Positions 1 through 9,365 of a stretch of 64,000 bases of DNA are shown here, piece by piece; position 1 is the stretch's first letter; every line of letters begins with the position of its first letter. The notes below the pieces were generated by a model. It searched no databases and had not been told where the DNA came from. It was given only the letters and a program-made list of their open reading frames with translations. The DNA is taken from contig NZ_VZPV01000001.1 in assembly GCF_008801405.1 (NCBI RefSeq), forward strand, positions 2,170,001 through 2,234,000. The letters are read 5' to 3'. The position numbers and the translations under genes are program-made. Origin of the DNA: Ralstonia insidiosa (GTDB lineage: Bacteria; Pseudomonadota; Gammaproteobacteria; Burkholderiales; Burkholderiaceae).

Positions 1-1
1 G

Positions 2-156
2 CCAGTTGGTCTGGCCGACACCTATGCGTCGATGCGCCTGGAAATCGCCAGCGCCTACACGCTGATCTTCTTCGTCATGATCGTGCCGCTGCTGGTGCTG
101 ATGCAGCGCTTTGGCGGCCTGCGCACGAGCGACACCCGCAACGGAAAGACTTCCCG

Positions 157-160
<4 letters not shown>
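2..160 (+). CDS. ABC transporter permease, C-terminal end (partial)
   Basis: The reading frame is open from the window edge to a TGA at 158-160 and encodes the last 52 residues of a protein. It contains one strongly hydrophobic segment (LIFFVMIVPLLVL) and a short basic, hydrophilic tail, as expected for the last membrane helix of a binding-protein-dependent permease. The stop overlaps the ATG of the ATP-binding subunit (ATGA, 157-160), so the two are translationally coupled. The substrate cannot be read from this fragment. Confidence 0.75.
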
Positions 161-1229
<1,069 letters not shown>

Positions 1230-1230
<1 letters not shown>

Positions 1231-2078
1231 TGCACTTCCTGCAACTGACTGACCTGCATATCAAGCGCCCGGGGCGACTGGCCTACCGACGTGTGGATTC
1301 CGCTGCCTATCTGGCACGTACCGTGGCACACATCCTCGCGCAGCCGGAGCGGCCCGAGGCCATCGTGCTGACCGGCGATCTGGTAGATGCCGGCTCCCCC
1401 GAGGAATACGCGCACCTGCGCGCCGTGCTGGCACCGCTGAATGCAGCAGGCATCCGCATGCTGCCGGTGCTCGGCAACCATGACGCCCGAGACGCCGCAC
1501 GTGAAGCCTTTGCCGACTGGCTCACGCCCATTCCGGCGGCTGCACAAGACCCGCATGCCTTCCAGTACTGGACCGATATTGGTGACGTGCGCCTGATCGT
1601 GCTCGACACGCTGGACACCGGCCATCCGGGCGGCCGCCTGGGCCTGCAGCGGCTCGACTGGCTGACTGAAGCGCTGGCGCAGGAAACGCAGCGCCCGACC
1701 GTCATTGCCATGCACCATCCGCCGTTTGCCACGGGCATCCATCACATGGATGTGCAATCGCTGGCCGAAGATGACATCCCGCCGTTCGCACAGATCGTGC
1801 GTGCCGCCGGCAATGTTGAGCGCATCATCTGCGGCCATCTGCATCGCTCCATCGACGTGCGCTTTGCGGGCACGGTGGCATCGACCTGCCCATCCCCCGC
1901 GCACCAGGTGGCGTTGGATCTGGACCCGGCAGGCGAACCCGGCTTTGTGATGGAGCCGCCTGCCTACAAGGTGCACGCCTGGGTGCCGGGCCAGGGGCTG
2001 GTGAGTCATCTCGCCTACGTGGGCGAATTTGATGGCCCGCACCCGTTCTTCGAGCCGGATGGTCGGTTGATCGACTAA
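1230..2078 (+). CDS. Calcineurin-like metallophosphoesterase (class III phosphodiesterase type)
   Basis: This is a 282-residue soluble dinuclear-metal phosphodiesterase. All metal-binding blocks are present: TDLHI at the N-terminus, GDLVD, GNHD, AMHHPP and GHLH. They are in the order found in Rv0805, GpdQ and CpdA-type enzymes that cleave cyclic nucleotides or glycerophosphodiesters. ATG at 1230 overlaps the TGA of the ABC ATPase; an in-frame GTG at 1227 is possible but less likely. Coupling to an importer suggests it cleaves an imported phosphodiester rather than acting in cAMP signalling. That role is inferred. The 3' end overlaps the convergent azoreductase gene by four bases. Confidence 0.85.
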
Positions 2079-2764
2079 GCCACCTCGGCGGCGACGCCCG
2101 TCGCCATACTCGCGGCCAGCGCATCGACATCGGCTTCTGCGGACGCAATCGACGCACGCAGCCGATCATCCGCAAACTCGTCGTACTCAATCGCAACCGA
2201 TGCCACATCGGTGATGCCGATGTAGCCGAAAGCGGTGGCCACGCCGCCTTCCACGTGGTTCATGTGGGCGATGCGCTGGCCAGGGCCATAGCCGAAATCA
2301 CAGCGTGAACTGAGGATGACGAGGCGCTTGTTCATGCCGGCAAGCAGCGGCCAATAAGGCGCACCAGCGCGGCTGCGGTCGAAGCCGAAGGTGCGGCCCA
2401 CGCGCACGATGTTGTCGATGTACGCCTTGAACTGCGCCGGCATGCCGAAGTTGTACATGGGCACGCCGGCCACGATCACATCCGCAGCGAGCAACTCGTC
2501 GATCAGTGCGTCGCTTTGCGCAAGCCGGTCGTGCATCCACGGTTCGCGTTGTGCGGGTGGCGTGAATGCAGCATGGACCCAGCGACCGTCGACGGGCGAG
2601 GGCGGTTCGGCACCGATGTCCCGGTAGATGACGTGCGCATTGGGATCACGTTCGCGCCAGCGCGCCACGAAACGTGCCGAGAGCCGGCGGGTGTGTGAAC
2701 CGTGGCGAGCCGTGTCGGAACTGCCCGGCCGGGCGCTGGAATCGAGGTGCAGAAGACGGGTCAT
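2075..2764 (-). CDS. azoR: FMN-dependent NADH-azoreductase-like flavoprotein
   Basis: The 229-residue protein has a flavodoxin-like fold. It begins with the phosphate-binding segment LLHLDSSAR. The AzoR hallmark PMYNFGMPAQFKAYIDNI follows near residues 100-120, and RCDFGYGPG sits where the second FMN-contact loop is expected. The family reduces quinones and azo compounds with NADH in the cytoplasm. It is somewhat longer than E. coli AzoR (about 200 residues). It is transcribed divergently from the LysR regulator at 2906, which probably controls it. Confidence 0.85.
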   Translation of the reverse strand: MTRLLHLDSSARPGSSDTARHGSHTRRLSARFVARWRERDPNAHVIYRDIGAEPPSPVDGRWVHAAFTPPAQREPWMHDRLAQSDALIDELLAADVIVAGVPMYNFGMPAQFKAYIDNIVRVGRTFGFDRSRAGAPYWPLLAGMNKRLVILSSRCDFGYGPGQRIAHMNHVEGGVATAFGYIGITDVASVAIEYDEFADDRLRASIASAEADVDALAASMATGVAAEVA

Positions 2765-2905
2765 GTCGAATCCGTTGTGAGTGGAGGTGTGCCCACTCTA
2801 TGAACCGCGCTGCACTGCGACAAACGACATGTTTTGCGCACGATGGATGACATGGATTCATCCATGCCGACGATGCGGGTAACGTGCCCGTGACACAATC
2901 CGCGC

Positions 2906-3814
2906 ATGCGAAAACTCCCACCCCTGAGCGCGCTGCGGGCCTTTGAGGCCACCGCGCGCCATCTCAGCATGAAGCGCGCTGCCGACGAACTGTCGGTCAC
3001 GCCCACGGCCATCAGCCACCAGATCCGCCGGCTGGAAGAGACGCTGGGTGTGACGCTGTTCGAGCGGCAGGTGCGCGCGCTGCGGTTGTCGGAGGCCGGC
3101 GAGCGGTTGTATCCGGTGCTCAACACGGGCTTTGATGCGTTTGCGCAGGCCGTCGATGCCATCCGGCCGCCGGAGGCTCAGCCGGCACGCCAGCGCGTCA
3201 CACTCACCGCGCCAATGGGGCTGGCCGCACGCTGGCTTGTGCCCAAGCTTGGGGAGTTCGCCACGCAGCATCCGACGGTGGATCTGCGCATCCATGCGTC
3301 TGACACGGTGGTCGACCTGCATGGCGGCAGTGCGGATCTGGCCGTGCGCTATGGAGAATTGCCTGACGCCAATGCCGGCCTCGTCGCCGAACACCTCTTT
3401 GACGATGCCTATGCACCGGTCTGCCACCCGGGGCTGAACATACGATCGCACGACGATCTGGCGCGTGTGCCGCTCATCCACTCGGAATGGCAGCGCACGT
3501 TGCCGCAACCCATCGGCTGGCCTCTGTGGGCCCGTGCGGCTGGCATCGAGCACGTGCTCAAGATCGAGTCGGGCATTGTGCTGTCCGACGACGGGCACGC
3601 CATGTCTGCGGCCATGGCGGGGCAGGGCGTGATCCTGGCGAACCTGCCGTTGGTGCGCGACGCGCTGGCGGCGGGCGCGCTCGTGCAACCGTTCGACGGG
3701 CCGGTTATCCGCCGCTACGCGTTTTGGGCCGTGATGCCAGCAACACGCCTGGAGGAAGGCGCCGTGCGGGCCGTGTGGGATTGGCTACGTCTGGCCGGGA
3801 GCCGCGGCCTTTGA
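2906..3814 (+). CDS. LysR-family transcriptional regulator (GcvA-like)
   Basis: The 302-residue regulator has an N-terminal winged HTH (residues about 5-65, with RAFEATARHLSMKRAADEL and TPTAISHQIRRLEE) and a C-terminal effector-binding domain. The N-terminus MRKLPPLSALRAFEA is the pattern of the GcvA/AmpR branch. It lies 141 bp from the divergent azoreductase start, so the intergenic region should hold its binding site. The last 30 bases overlap the convergent PHB depolymerase gene. The inducer is unknown. Confidence 0.88.
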   Translation: MRKLPPLSALRAFEATARHLSMKRAADELSVTPTAISHQIRRLEETLGVTLFERQVRALRLSEAGERLYPVLNTGFDAFAQAVDAIRPPEAQPARQRVTLTAPMGLAARWLVPKLGEFATQHPTVDLRIHASDTVVDLHGGSADLAVRYGELPDANAGLVAEHLFDDAYAPVCHPGLNIRSHDDLARVPLIHSEWQRTLPQPIGWPLWARAAGIEHVLKIESGIVLSDDGHAMSAAMAGQGVILANLPLVRDALAAGALVQPFDGPVIRRYAFWAVMPATRLEEGAVRAVWDWLRLAGSRGL

Positions 3815-5110
3815 AGATTCGATCCAGCTGCGCAGGCTGACGACCTGGCCACCGGCCTGCGACGCCGCGGCTGCGCTGCGCTCACGCGGCTCGTGGTCGT
3901 GGATGGTGGCGCGCACCATCGGATAGATCTGCGTTTCCCATTTGCGGCCGTTGAATACACCGTAGTGCCCCACGCCGGTCTGCACGTGGTGCCGCTTCAT
4001 GTAAGGGCGAAGACTGCTGCACAAGTCCTGCGCGGCCACCGTCTGGCCGACCGCGCAGATGTCGTCCTTCTCGCCCTCGATGGTCAACAAGGCGGTGTGG
4101 CGGATGGCACGCGGCTCGACCCGTCGGCCACCTACGTGCAACTGCCCGAGCGGCAGCGCGTACTGCTGAAACACCGTGCTCACGGTTTCCAGGTAGAACT
4201 CGGCCGTCAGGTCAGTGGTAGCGAAGTACTCCTCGTAGAACGTGCGGATCGCCTCGGCCTTGGTTGGGTCGCCCTTTGCGCGCTCGTGGTGCAGGTCAGA
4301 GAACGATGCCGCGTGCCGATCCAGGTTCATCGACATGAAGGCGCACAACTGCATGAAGCCTGGGTACACGCGCCGTTGCGCGCCCACAAAGCCTGCCGGC
4401 ACCACGCTGATCAGGTTGCGCTCGAACCACTCGATTGGCCGGCTGTTGGCCAGTGCGTTGACCTTGGTCGGATTGACGCGGCAGTCGATCGGCCCAGCCA
4501 TCAGCGTCATGCTGGCGGGCTGGGCGGGGTCACCGTCTTCAGCCATCAGTGCCACGGCGGCCAGCGCGGCCACGGTGGGTTGGCAGATGGCCACGAGGTG
4601 AGCATCGGGCCCGAGTTGCTGCAGGAACCCGATGACGTGGCCAACGTAGTCGCCAAAACCAAAACTGCCAGCGGACAGCGGAATGTCGCGCGGGTTGTGC
4701 CAATCGGTGATGTACACATCGTGGTCGGCCAGCATGGTCCGCACGGTGCCGCGCAGCAGCGTAGCGAAGTGTCCGGACATTGGCGCGACGATCAGCACCC
4801 GTGGCTGTTGCGGACCGCCCGCCTTGCGGAAATGCAGCAACGCTCCAAAGGGGGTATTGCAGACGATCTCTTCCGTCACGGCGACAGGCTCGCCGCCCGA
4901 GCGCACGGTGTCGATGCCAAAGGGCGGCCTGTGGTGCGATAGGCCGGCCATCTGTACGAGTTCACAGCAGGCATCGATGTAGCGGCCGTGCGGGCTCTCG
5001 GCCAATGTGGGGTTCGCGGCGATCGTTGCCCGTGCAATGGCTGCAGCATCCCGCCACGGCCGCATCAGCTCCGTGATCGCCTGGTAGGCGGGATAGGCAA
5101 GGATGTTCAT
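3785..5110 (-). CDS. phaZ: Intracellular polyhydroxybutyrate depolymerase
   Basis: The 441-residue enzyme degrades stored PHB granules in the cytoplasm. The sequence matches the PhaZ1-type intracellular depolymerases. The nucleophile is cysteine in a lipase-box-like AICQPTVA (Cys about 176) instead of GxSxG. Later blocks contain the expected aspartate (IEGEKDDI) and histidine (GVGHYGVF). I chose ATG 5110 (MNILAYPAYQ) because the frame upstream of it, although open, does not resemble the family. There is no signal peptide, as expected for the intracellular type. A sigma-54-like -24/-12 element lies about 55 bp upstream. Confidence 0.93.
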   Translation of the reverse strand: MNILAYPAYQAITELMRPWRDAAAIARATIAANPTLAESPHGRYIDACCELVQMAGLSHHRPPFGIDTVRSGGEPVAVTEEIVCNTPFGALLHFRKAGGPQQPRVLIVAPMSGHFATLLRGTVRTMLADHDVYITDWHNPRDIPLSAGSFGFGDYVGHVIGFLQQLGPDAHLVAICQPTVAALAAVALMAEDGDPAQPASMTLMAGPIDCRVNPTKVNALANSRPIEWFERNLISVVPAGFVGAQRRVYPGFMQLCAFMSMNLDRHAASFSDLHHERAKGDPTKAEAIRTFYEEYFATTDLTAEFYLETVSTVFQQYALPLGQLHVGGRRVEPRAIRHTALLTIEGEKDDICAVGQTVAAQDLCSSLRPYMKRHHVQTGVGHYGVFNGRKWETQIYPMVRATIHDHEPRERSAAAASQAGGQVVSLRSWIESSKAAAPGQT

Positions 5111-5163
5111 GGCGTCGTTGGCGCAAGCCTGCAGCGTGGGCGTACCGGTCAGACATGGAGCAA

Positions 5164-5179
5164 GGCAAGTCATATGCCA
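5164..5179 (-). promoter_or_regulatory. Putative sigma-54 promoter for phaZ
   Basis: Read on the minus strand, the bases are TGGCATATGACTTGCC. The -24 TGGCA and -12 TTGC blocks have the standard spacing (consensus TGGCACG-N4-TTGCW). The start site would fall about 40 bp before the phaZ ATG at 5110. It lies beside a second, oppositely oriented match. Visual match only. Confidence 0.45.
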
Positions 5180-5192
5180 GACCGGTTTGCAC

Positions 5193-5208
5193 TGGCATGG
5201 TGTTTGCA
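5193..5208 (+). promoter_or_regulatory. Putative sigma-54 promoter toward the GST gene
   Basis: The bases TGGCATGGTGTTTGCA match the -24/-12 consensus at every defined position except one (C to T in the -24 block). It points to the GST gene at 5379, leaving a leader of roughly 160 bases. Confidence 0.5.
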
Positions 5209-5378
5209 AATCGCCAGGCACGGCGCGCCATCCAGGGCGACATAACGCGCGCCAGGCGACGACGGCCCGCGTTGCGCGGGCTGCGCGCCACGTCACGCAA
5301 TGGTGCGCATGCGGCGTTTCGGTGCAGAACGTCCAGATTTGGTGAAGCGCGCCCAGGCAGACACCCACGGAGACCGCC

Positions 5379-6041
5379 ATGAGCCGGACGACCACTACGC
5401 TGACCATCAGCAGCCGCAACTATTCGTCGTGGTCGTTCCGTGGCTGGCTGCTCGCCCGGCTGGCGGGCATCGAGTTCGAAACGGTGGTGGTGCCGGTCGA
5501 CGATGCCGCCGCGCGTGCGGAGTTGCTGCTGCTGTCGCCGTCGATTCTCGTGCCGTGTCTCCACCACGAGGGCATCAAGGTGTGGGACACCCTTGCCATT
5601 GCCGAATACCTCAACGAGATCCGTCCGCAAGCGCATCTGCTGCCGGCCGACCGCGCGGCGCGCGCGCATTGCCGCGCCGTCTGCGGCGAGATGCATTCCG
5701 GTTTCAGCGCACTACGCTCTGCATTGCCGATGAACCTGCGCGCACAGTTTCCCAACTTCCGGGTCTGGTCGCGCGCGCAGGACGATATCGAACGCATCGT
5801 CGCCATCTGGCGAGAATGCCTGCAGCGCTATGGTGGCCCGTGGCTGTTCGGCAAGGCACCCGGCATGGCCGATGCGATGTACGCCCCGGTCGTGACGCGC
5901 TTTCTTACCTACGATGTCAAGCTCGATCCCGATATCGCCGGGTACTGCGCGACCGTGCTCAAACATCCGTTCGTGCGCGAGTGGATGGAAGCCGCACAGC
6001 TTGAGACCGAAGACATCGACGAGCTGGACGTGGAGTTCTGA
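5379..6041 (+). CDS. Glutathione S-transferase family protein
   Basis: The 220-residue cytosolic protein has an N-terminal thioredoxin-like domain (about 6-85). It contains SSRNYSSWSFRGWLLARLAG and the cis-proline block ILVPCLHHEGIKVWDTLAIAEYLNE, with the glutathione gamma-glutamyl contacts. An all-alpha C-terminal domain includes FGKAPGMADAMYAPV. Such SRNYSSWS-type GSTs are common, poorly characterised proteobacterial members. It diverges from phaZ across a 268-bp region with two sigma-54-like promoters. No specific substrate can be assigned. Confidence 0.88.
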   Translation: MSRTTTTLTISSRNYSSWSFRGWLLARLAGIEFETVVVPVDDAAARAELLLLSPSILVPCLHHEGIKVWDTLAIAEYLNEIRPQAHLLPADRAARAHCRAVCGEMHSGFSALRSALPMNLRAQFPNFRVWSRAQDDIERIVAIWRECLQRYGGPWLFGKAPGMADAMYAPVVTRFLTYDVKLDPDIAGYCATVLKHPFVREWMEAAQLETEDIDELDVEF

Positions 6042-6165
6042 ACGCAGCACGCTGCACCGCAAAAAGCGGAAACGCTCCCGCGTCTCAGCCAAACGGCTGG
6101 GCTTGTTTTCGGTCGCCCAACGTCTAGTGTGGGAAGGAGACCAAAAGAACAAAGGGGCTGCAGTC

Positions 6166-7251
6166 ATGACCACGGTCGGCAGCTTTCAGATCGATTTTCT
6201 GCAGGTCCTGGATCGCGAGGGCAAGCCGGTCCAGCCACTCCCGGCGTTTGCGCAGGATGTGCAAACGCTCCTCGCGCTGTATCGCGCGATGGTGCTCACC
6301 CGTGCATTCGACACCAAGGCGGTTGCGCTGCAGCGCACCGGCAAGCTCGGCACGTTTGCGTCTTCCGTGGGGCAGGAGGCGATTGGCGTGGGCATCGCCA
6401 GCGTCATGCACCCGGACGACGTGCTGTTCCCGTCCTATCGAGACCACAGCGCGCAATTGCTGCGCGGCGTCACGATGGCCGAGAGCCTGCTGTACTGGGG
6501 CGGTGACGAGCGCGGCAGCGCGTTCAGCAGGGTGCCCAATGATTTTCCGAACTGCGTACCGATCGGCACCCAGGTGTGCCACGCAGCGGGCGCGGCCTAC
6601 GCGTTTCAATTGCGCGGCGAGCCCCGCGTGGCGGTCGCGATCATTGGTGACGGTGGCACCTCCAAGGGCGATTTCTACGAAGGCATGAACTTCGCGGGCG
6701 TGTGGAATGCGCCGCTGGTGATCCTCATCAACAACAACCAGTGGGCGATCTCGGTGCCGCGCAGTCGCCAGACCATTGCGCAGACGCTGGCGCAAAAGGC
6801 CATCGCCGCCGGGATTGCCGGCCTGCAGGTCGACGGCAACGATGTGATTGCGGTGCGACAAGCCGCGCAGGAAGCGTTAGACCGCGCCAGGGCAGGGGGC
6901 GGCCCCACGCTCATTGAAGCCGTGACCTACCGCCTGGGCGACCACACCACCGCCGACGATGCCACGCGCTACCGCGATTCCGACATCGTCAAGCAAGCCT
7001 GGGAAGCCGAGCCCATTCTGCGACTGCGCAAGTACCTGACCAGCGTGAACGCGTGGGACAAGGCGCAGGAAGACCAACTCGGCCGCGCCTGCTATGCGCA
7101 GGTGGAAGAGGCGGTTGCCGAATACATGGCTGTCGAACATCCGGGGCCGGATGCGATGTTCGACCACCTGTACGCGACCCTGCCGAGCGCACTCGAGTGG
7201 CAGCGTGCGATGGCGCTGGCATTCGCCACCAACGGAGGTGCACATGGCTGA
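6166..7251 (+). CDS. pdhA: 2-oxoacid (pyruvate/branched-chain) dehydrogenase E1 alpha subunit
   Basis: The 361-residue protein is the thiamine-diphosphate-binding alpha half of an alpha2-beta2 E1. The TPP/Mg motif starts at GDGGTSKGDFYEGMN (about 161) and ends in the NN of LINNNQWA. The block PSYRDHSAQLLRG precedes it. I chose ATG 6166, preceded by AAAGGGG; the open frame further upstream runs through the GST gene end and is not plausible coding. It is the first gene of an E1a-E1b-E2 operon. The sequence type fits pyruvate, acetoin or branched-chain oxoacid complexes; the exact substrate is unresolved. Confidence 0.9.
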   Translation: MTTVGSFQIDFLQVLDREGKPVQPLPAFAQDVQTLLALYRAMVLTRAFDTKAVALQRTGKLGTFASSVGQEAIGVGIASVMHPDDVLFPSYRDHSAQLLRGVTMAESLLYWGGDERGSAFSRVPNDFPNCVPIGTQVCHAAGAAYAFQLRGEPRVAVAIIGDGGTSKGDFYEGMNFAGVWNAPLVILINNNQWAISVPRSRQTIAQTLAQKAIAAGIAGLQVDGNDVIAVRQAAQEALDRARAGGGPTLIEAVTYRLGDHTTADDATRYRDSDIVKQAWEAEPILRLRKYLTSVNAWDKAQEDQLGRACYAQVEEAVAEYMAVEHPGPDAMFDHLYATLPSALEWQRAMALAFATNGGAHG

Positions 7252-8224
7252 CGTCAACCTCGTCGAGGCCGTCAACCTGGCGCTGGCGCATGCGCTGGAG
7301 CACGACCCGTCCGTTGTGCTGCTGGGCGAAGACATTGGCGTCAATGGGGGGGTGTTCCGTGCCACGGTGGGCTTGCAGGCACGCTTCGGGACGCAGCGTG
7401 TGCTCGACAGCCCGCTGGCGGAAACCGCGCTGGCCGGCGCGGCCATCGGCATGGCGGCGGTGGGTCTCAAACCGGTGGTGGAGATCCAGTTCAGCGGTTT
7501 CATCTATCCGGCCATCGACAACGTGCTCAACCATGCCGCGCGGTTGCGTAATCGCACGCGCGGACGGCTGTCGTGCCCGATGGTGATTCGCGCGCCCAGC
7601 GGCGGCGGCATCCACGCGCCTGAGCACCACTCGGAAAGCCCTGAGGCGCTGTTCACGCATATGCCGGGGTTGCGCGTGGTGGTGCCGTCGTCTCCCGCGC
7701 GGGCGTATGGGCTACTGCTGGCAGCCATTCGTGATCCGGACCCGGTGATCTTTTTTGAGCCGACGCGGCTATATCGCGTGTTCAAACAACCGGTGGAAGA
7801 CGACGGTCAAGCCCTGCCACTGGATACCTGCTTTGTGCTGCGCGACGGCACCGACGTCACGCTGGTGAGCTGGGGCGGTGCCTTGCAGGAAACGCTGGCC
7901 GCTGCCGACCAGCTTGCCGAAGAGGGCATCGCCGCCGAGGTGATCGACGTGGCCACGCTCAAGCCGTTGGATATGGATTCGATCCTGGCATCCGTGGCAA
8001 AGACCGGCCGCTGCGTGATCGTGCACGAGGCCGCGCGTACGTCCGGGGTGGGCGCGGAGATTGCCGCCAACATTGCCGAGCACGGCTTGTATTCACTGCT
8101 AGCCCCCGTGCAGCGCGTGACGGGCTACGACGTGGTCATGCCGCTGCCCCGGCTCGAGCACCATTACCTGCCGAGCGTGGAACGCATTCTCGCGGCGGTC
8201 TGGAAAACGCTGGAGGGCGCCTGA
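7244..8224 (+). CDS. pdhB: 2-oxoacid dehydrogenase E1 beta subunit
   Basis: The 326-residue transketolase-like beta subunit has the family blocks VVLLGEDIGVNGGVFRATVG and DSPLAETALAGAAIGMA. The block GGGIHAPEHHSESPEA follows in the middle, and a C-terminal transketolase domain contains VIDVATLKPLD. ATG 7244 follows AACGGAGGT, a strong ribosome site, and overlaps the alpha gene by eight bases. It pairs with the preceding gene to make the E1 heterotetramer that feeds acyl groups to the E2 encoded next. Confidence 0.9.
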   Translation: MADVNLVEAVNLALAHALEHDPSVVLLGEDIGVNGGVFRATVGLQARFGTQRVLDSPLAETALAGAAIGMAAVGLKPVVEIQFSGFIYPAIDNVLNHAARLRNRTRGRLSCPMVIRAPSGGGIHAPEHHSESPEALFTHMPGLRVVVPSSPARAYGLLLAAIRDPDPVIFFEPTRLYRVFKQPVEDDGQALPLDTCFVLRDGTDVTLVSWGGALQETLAAADQLAEEGIAAEVIDVATLKPLDMDSILASVAKTGRCVIVHEAARTSGVGAEIAANIAEHGLYSLLAPVQRVTGYDVVMPLPRLEHHYLPSVERILAAVWKTLEGA

Positions 8225-8227
8225 ACA

Positions 8228-9349
8228 ATGATCGTCTTCAAACTGCCGGACCTCGGCGAGGGGCTGCAAGAGGCGGAGATCGTGGAGTGGCACGTCAAGG
8301 TGGGCGATGCCATCCAGGCCGATCAGCCGTTGGTATCGGTGGAGACCGCCAAGGCGATCGTGGAGATTCCGTCGCCGCAATCGGGCCGCATTGCCAAGCT
8401 ATTCGGCCAGCCCGGCGACATCGTGCACCTTGGTGCGGCGCTGGTCGCTTTTGAAGACGCAGGTGGACAGGACGCTGATGCCGGCACGGTGGTGGGCCAG
8501 ATGCCCGCAGGGCAGCACGTGGTGCACGAAGCGCCCGCCGCGCTGGGCCGAGGCGCAGCAGGCGCTAGTGCGGGTGGCGTCAAGGCGATGCCCGCTGTCC
8601 GGGCGCTGGCGCGCAAGCTGGATGTGGACCTCTCGATGATCACGCCATCAGGGCCGGATGGCGTGATCACCGCCGCCGATGTCGAACGCGCCGCCAAGAC
8701 GTTTGCCGACCTGGGCCCACCCGAAGTGCTACGCGGCGTGCGACGTGCGATGGCCCAGAACATGGCTCGCGCGCAGAACGAGGTGGCTGCTGCCACCGTG
8801 ATCGACGATGCTGATATTCACGCCTGGGCGCCGGGCACGGATGTGACGATCCGCCTGATCCGCGCGCTGGTGGCCGGCTGCCGCGCCGTGCCCAGCTTGA
8901 ACGCCTGGTTTGATGGCAACGCCGGGCGGCGCCACGTGCTGGAAAAAATCGACGTGGGTATCGCTGTGGATCTGCCAGACGGGCTGTTCGTGCCCGTACT
9001 GCGCAACGTCGCGCATCGGGATGCCGCCGACCTGCGTGCCGGGCTGGATCGCATGCGCGCGGACATCAAGGCGCGCAAGATTCCACCGGAAGAGTTGCGC
9101 GGCAACACGATCACGCTGTCGAACTTCGGCATGATCGCGGGCAAGTACGCCGCACCGATCGTTGTGCCACCCACGGTGGCGATTCTGGGCGCAGGGCACA
9201 TCCACGAGCAGGTGGTTGCGGCCGGCGGCGCGCCTGCCGTCCACCGTGTCTTGCCGCTGAGCCTGACGTTTGACCACCGCGTCGTAACCGGCGGTGAAGC
9301 GGCAAGATTCCTGGCGGCAGTGATTGCCGATCTGGAAGCTGCTGCGTAG
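8228..9349 (+). CDS. pdhC: Dihydrolipoamide acyltransferase (E2) of a 2-oxoacid dehydrogenase complex
   Basis: The 373-residue protein has three parts. A single lipoyl domain (1-76) carries the lipoylated lysine at about K42, in ETAKAIVEI. A peripheral-subunit-binding domain spans about 118-155 (MPAVRALARKLDVDLS). The catalytic domain follows, with the active-site block DHRVVTGG near His350; most homologues have DHR-[VI]-[ILV]-DG, so the aspartate is replaced by threonine here. The total length is short for an E2, consistent with one lipoyl domain. No E3 (lipoamide dehydrogenase) gene follows, so E3 must be shared from elsewhere. Confidence 0.9.
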   Translation: MIVFKLPDLGEGLQEAEIVEWHVKVGDAIQADQPLVSVETAKAIVEIPSPQSGRIAKLFGQPGDIVHLGAALVAFEDAGGQDADAGTVVGQMPAGQHVVHEAPAALGRGAAGASAGGVKAMPAVRALARKLDVDLSMITPSGPDGVITAADVERAAKTFADLGPPEVLRGVRRAMAQNMARAQNEVAAATVIDDADIHAWAPGTDVTIRLIRALVAGCRAVPSLNAWFDGNAGRRHVLEKIDVGIAVDLPDGLFVPVLRNVAHRDAADLRAGLDRMRADIKARKIPPEELRGNTITLSNFGMIAGKYAAPIVVPPTVAILGAGHIHEQVVAAGGAPAVHRVLPLSLTFDHRVVTGGEAARFLAAVIADLEAAA

Positions 9350-9365
9350 TCCGTTCTGCAGACGA

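Noticed and set aside
3893..4942. Long plus-strand open frame opposite phaZ
   Set aside because: It is antisense to a strongly conserved depolymerase and its composition (His/Val/Gly-rich) is the typical shadow of high-GC coding DNA.
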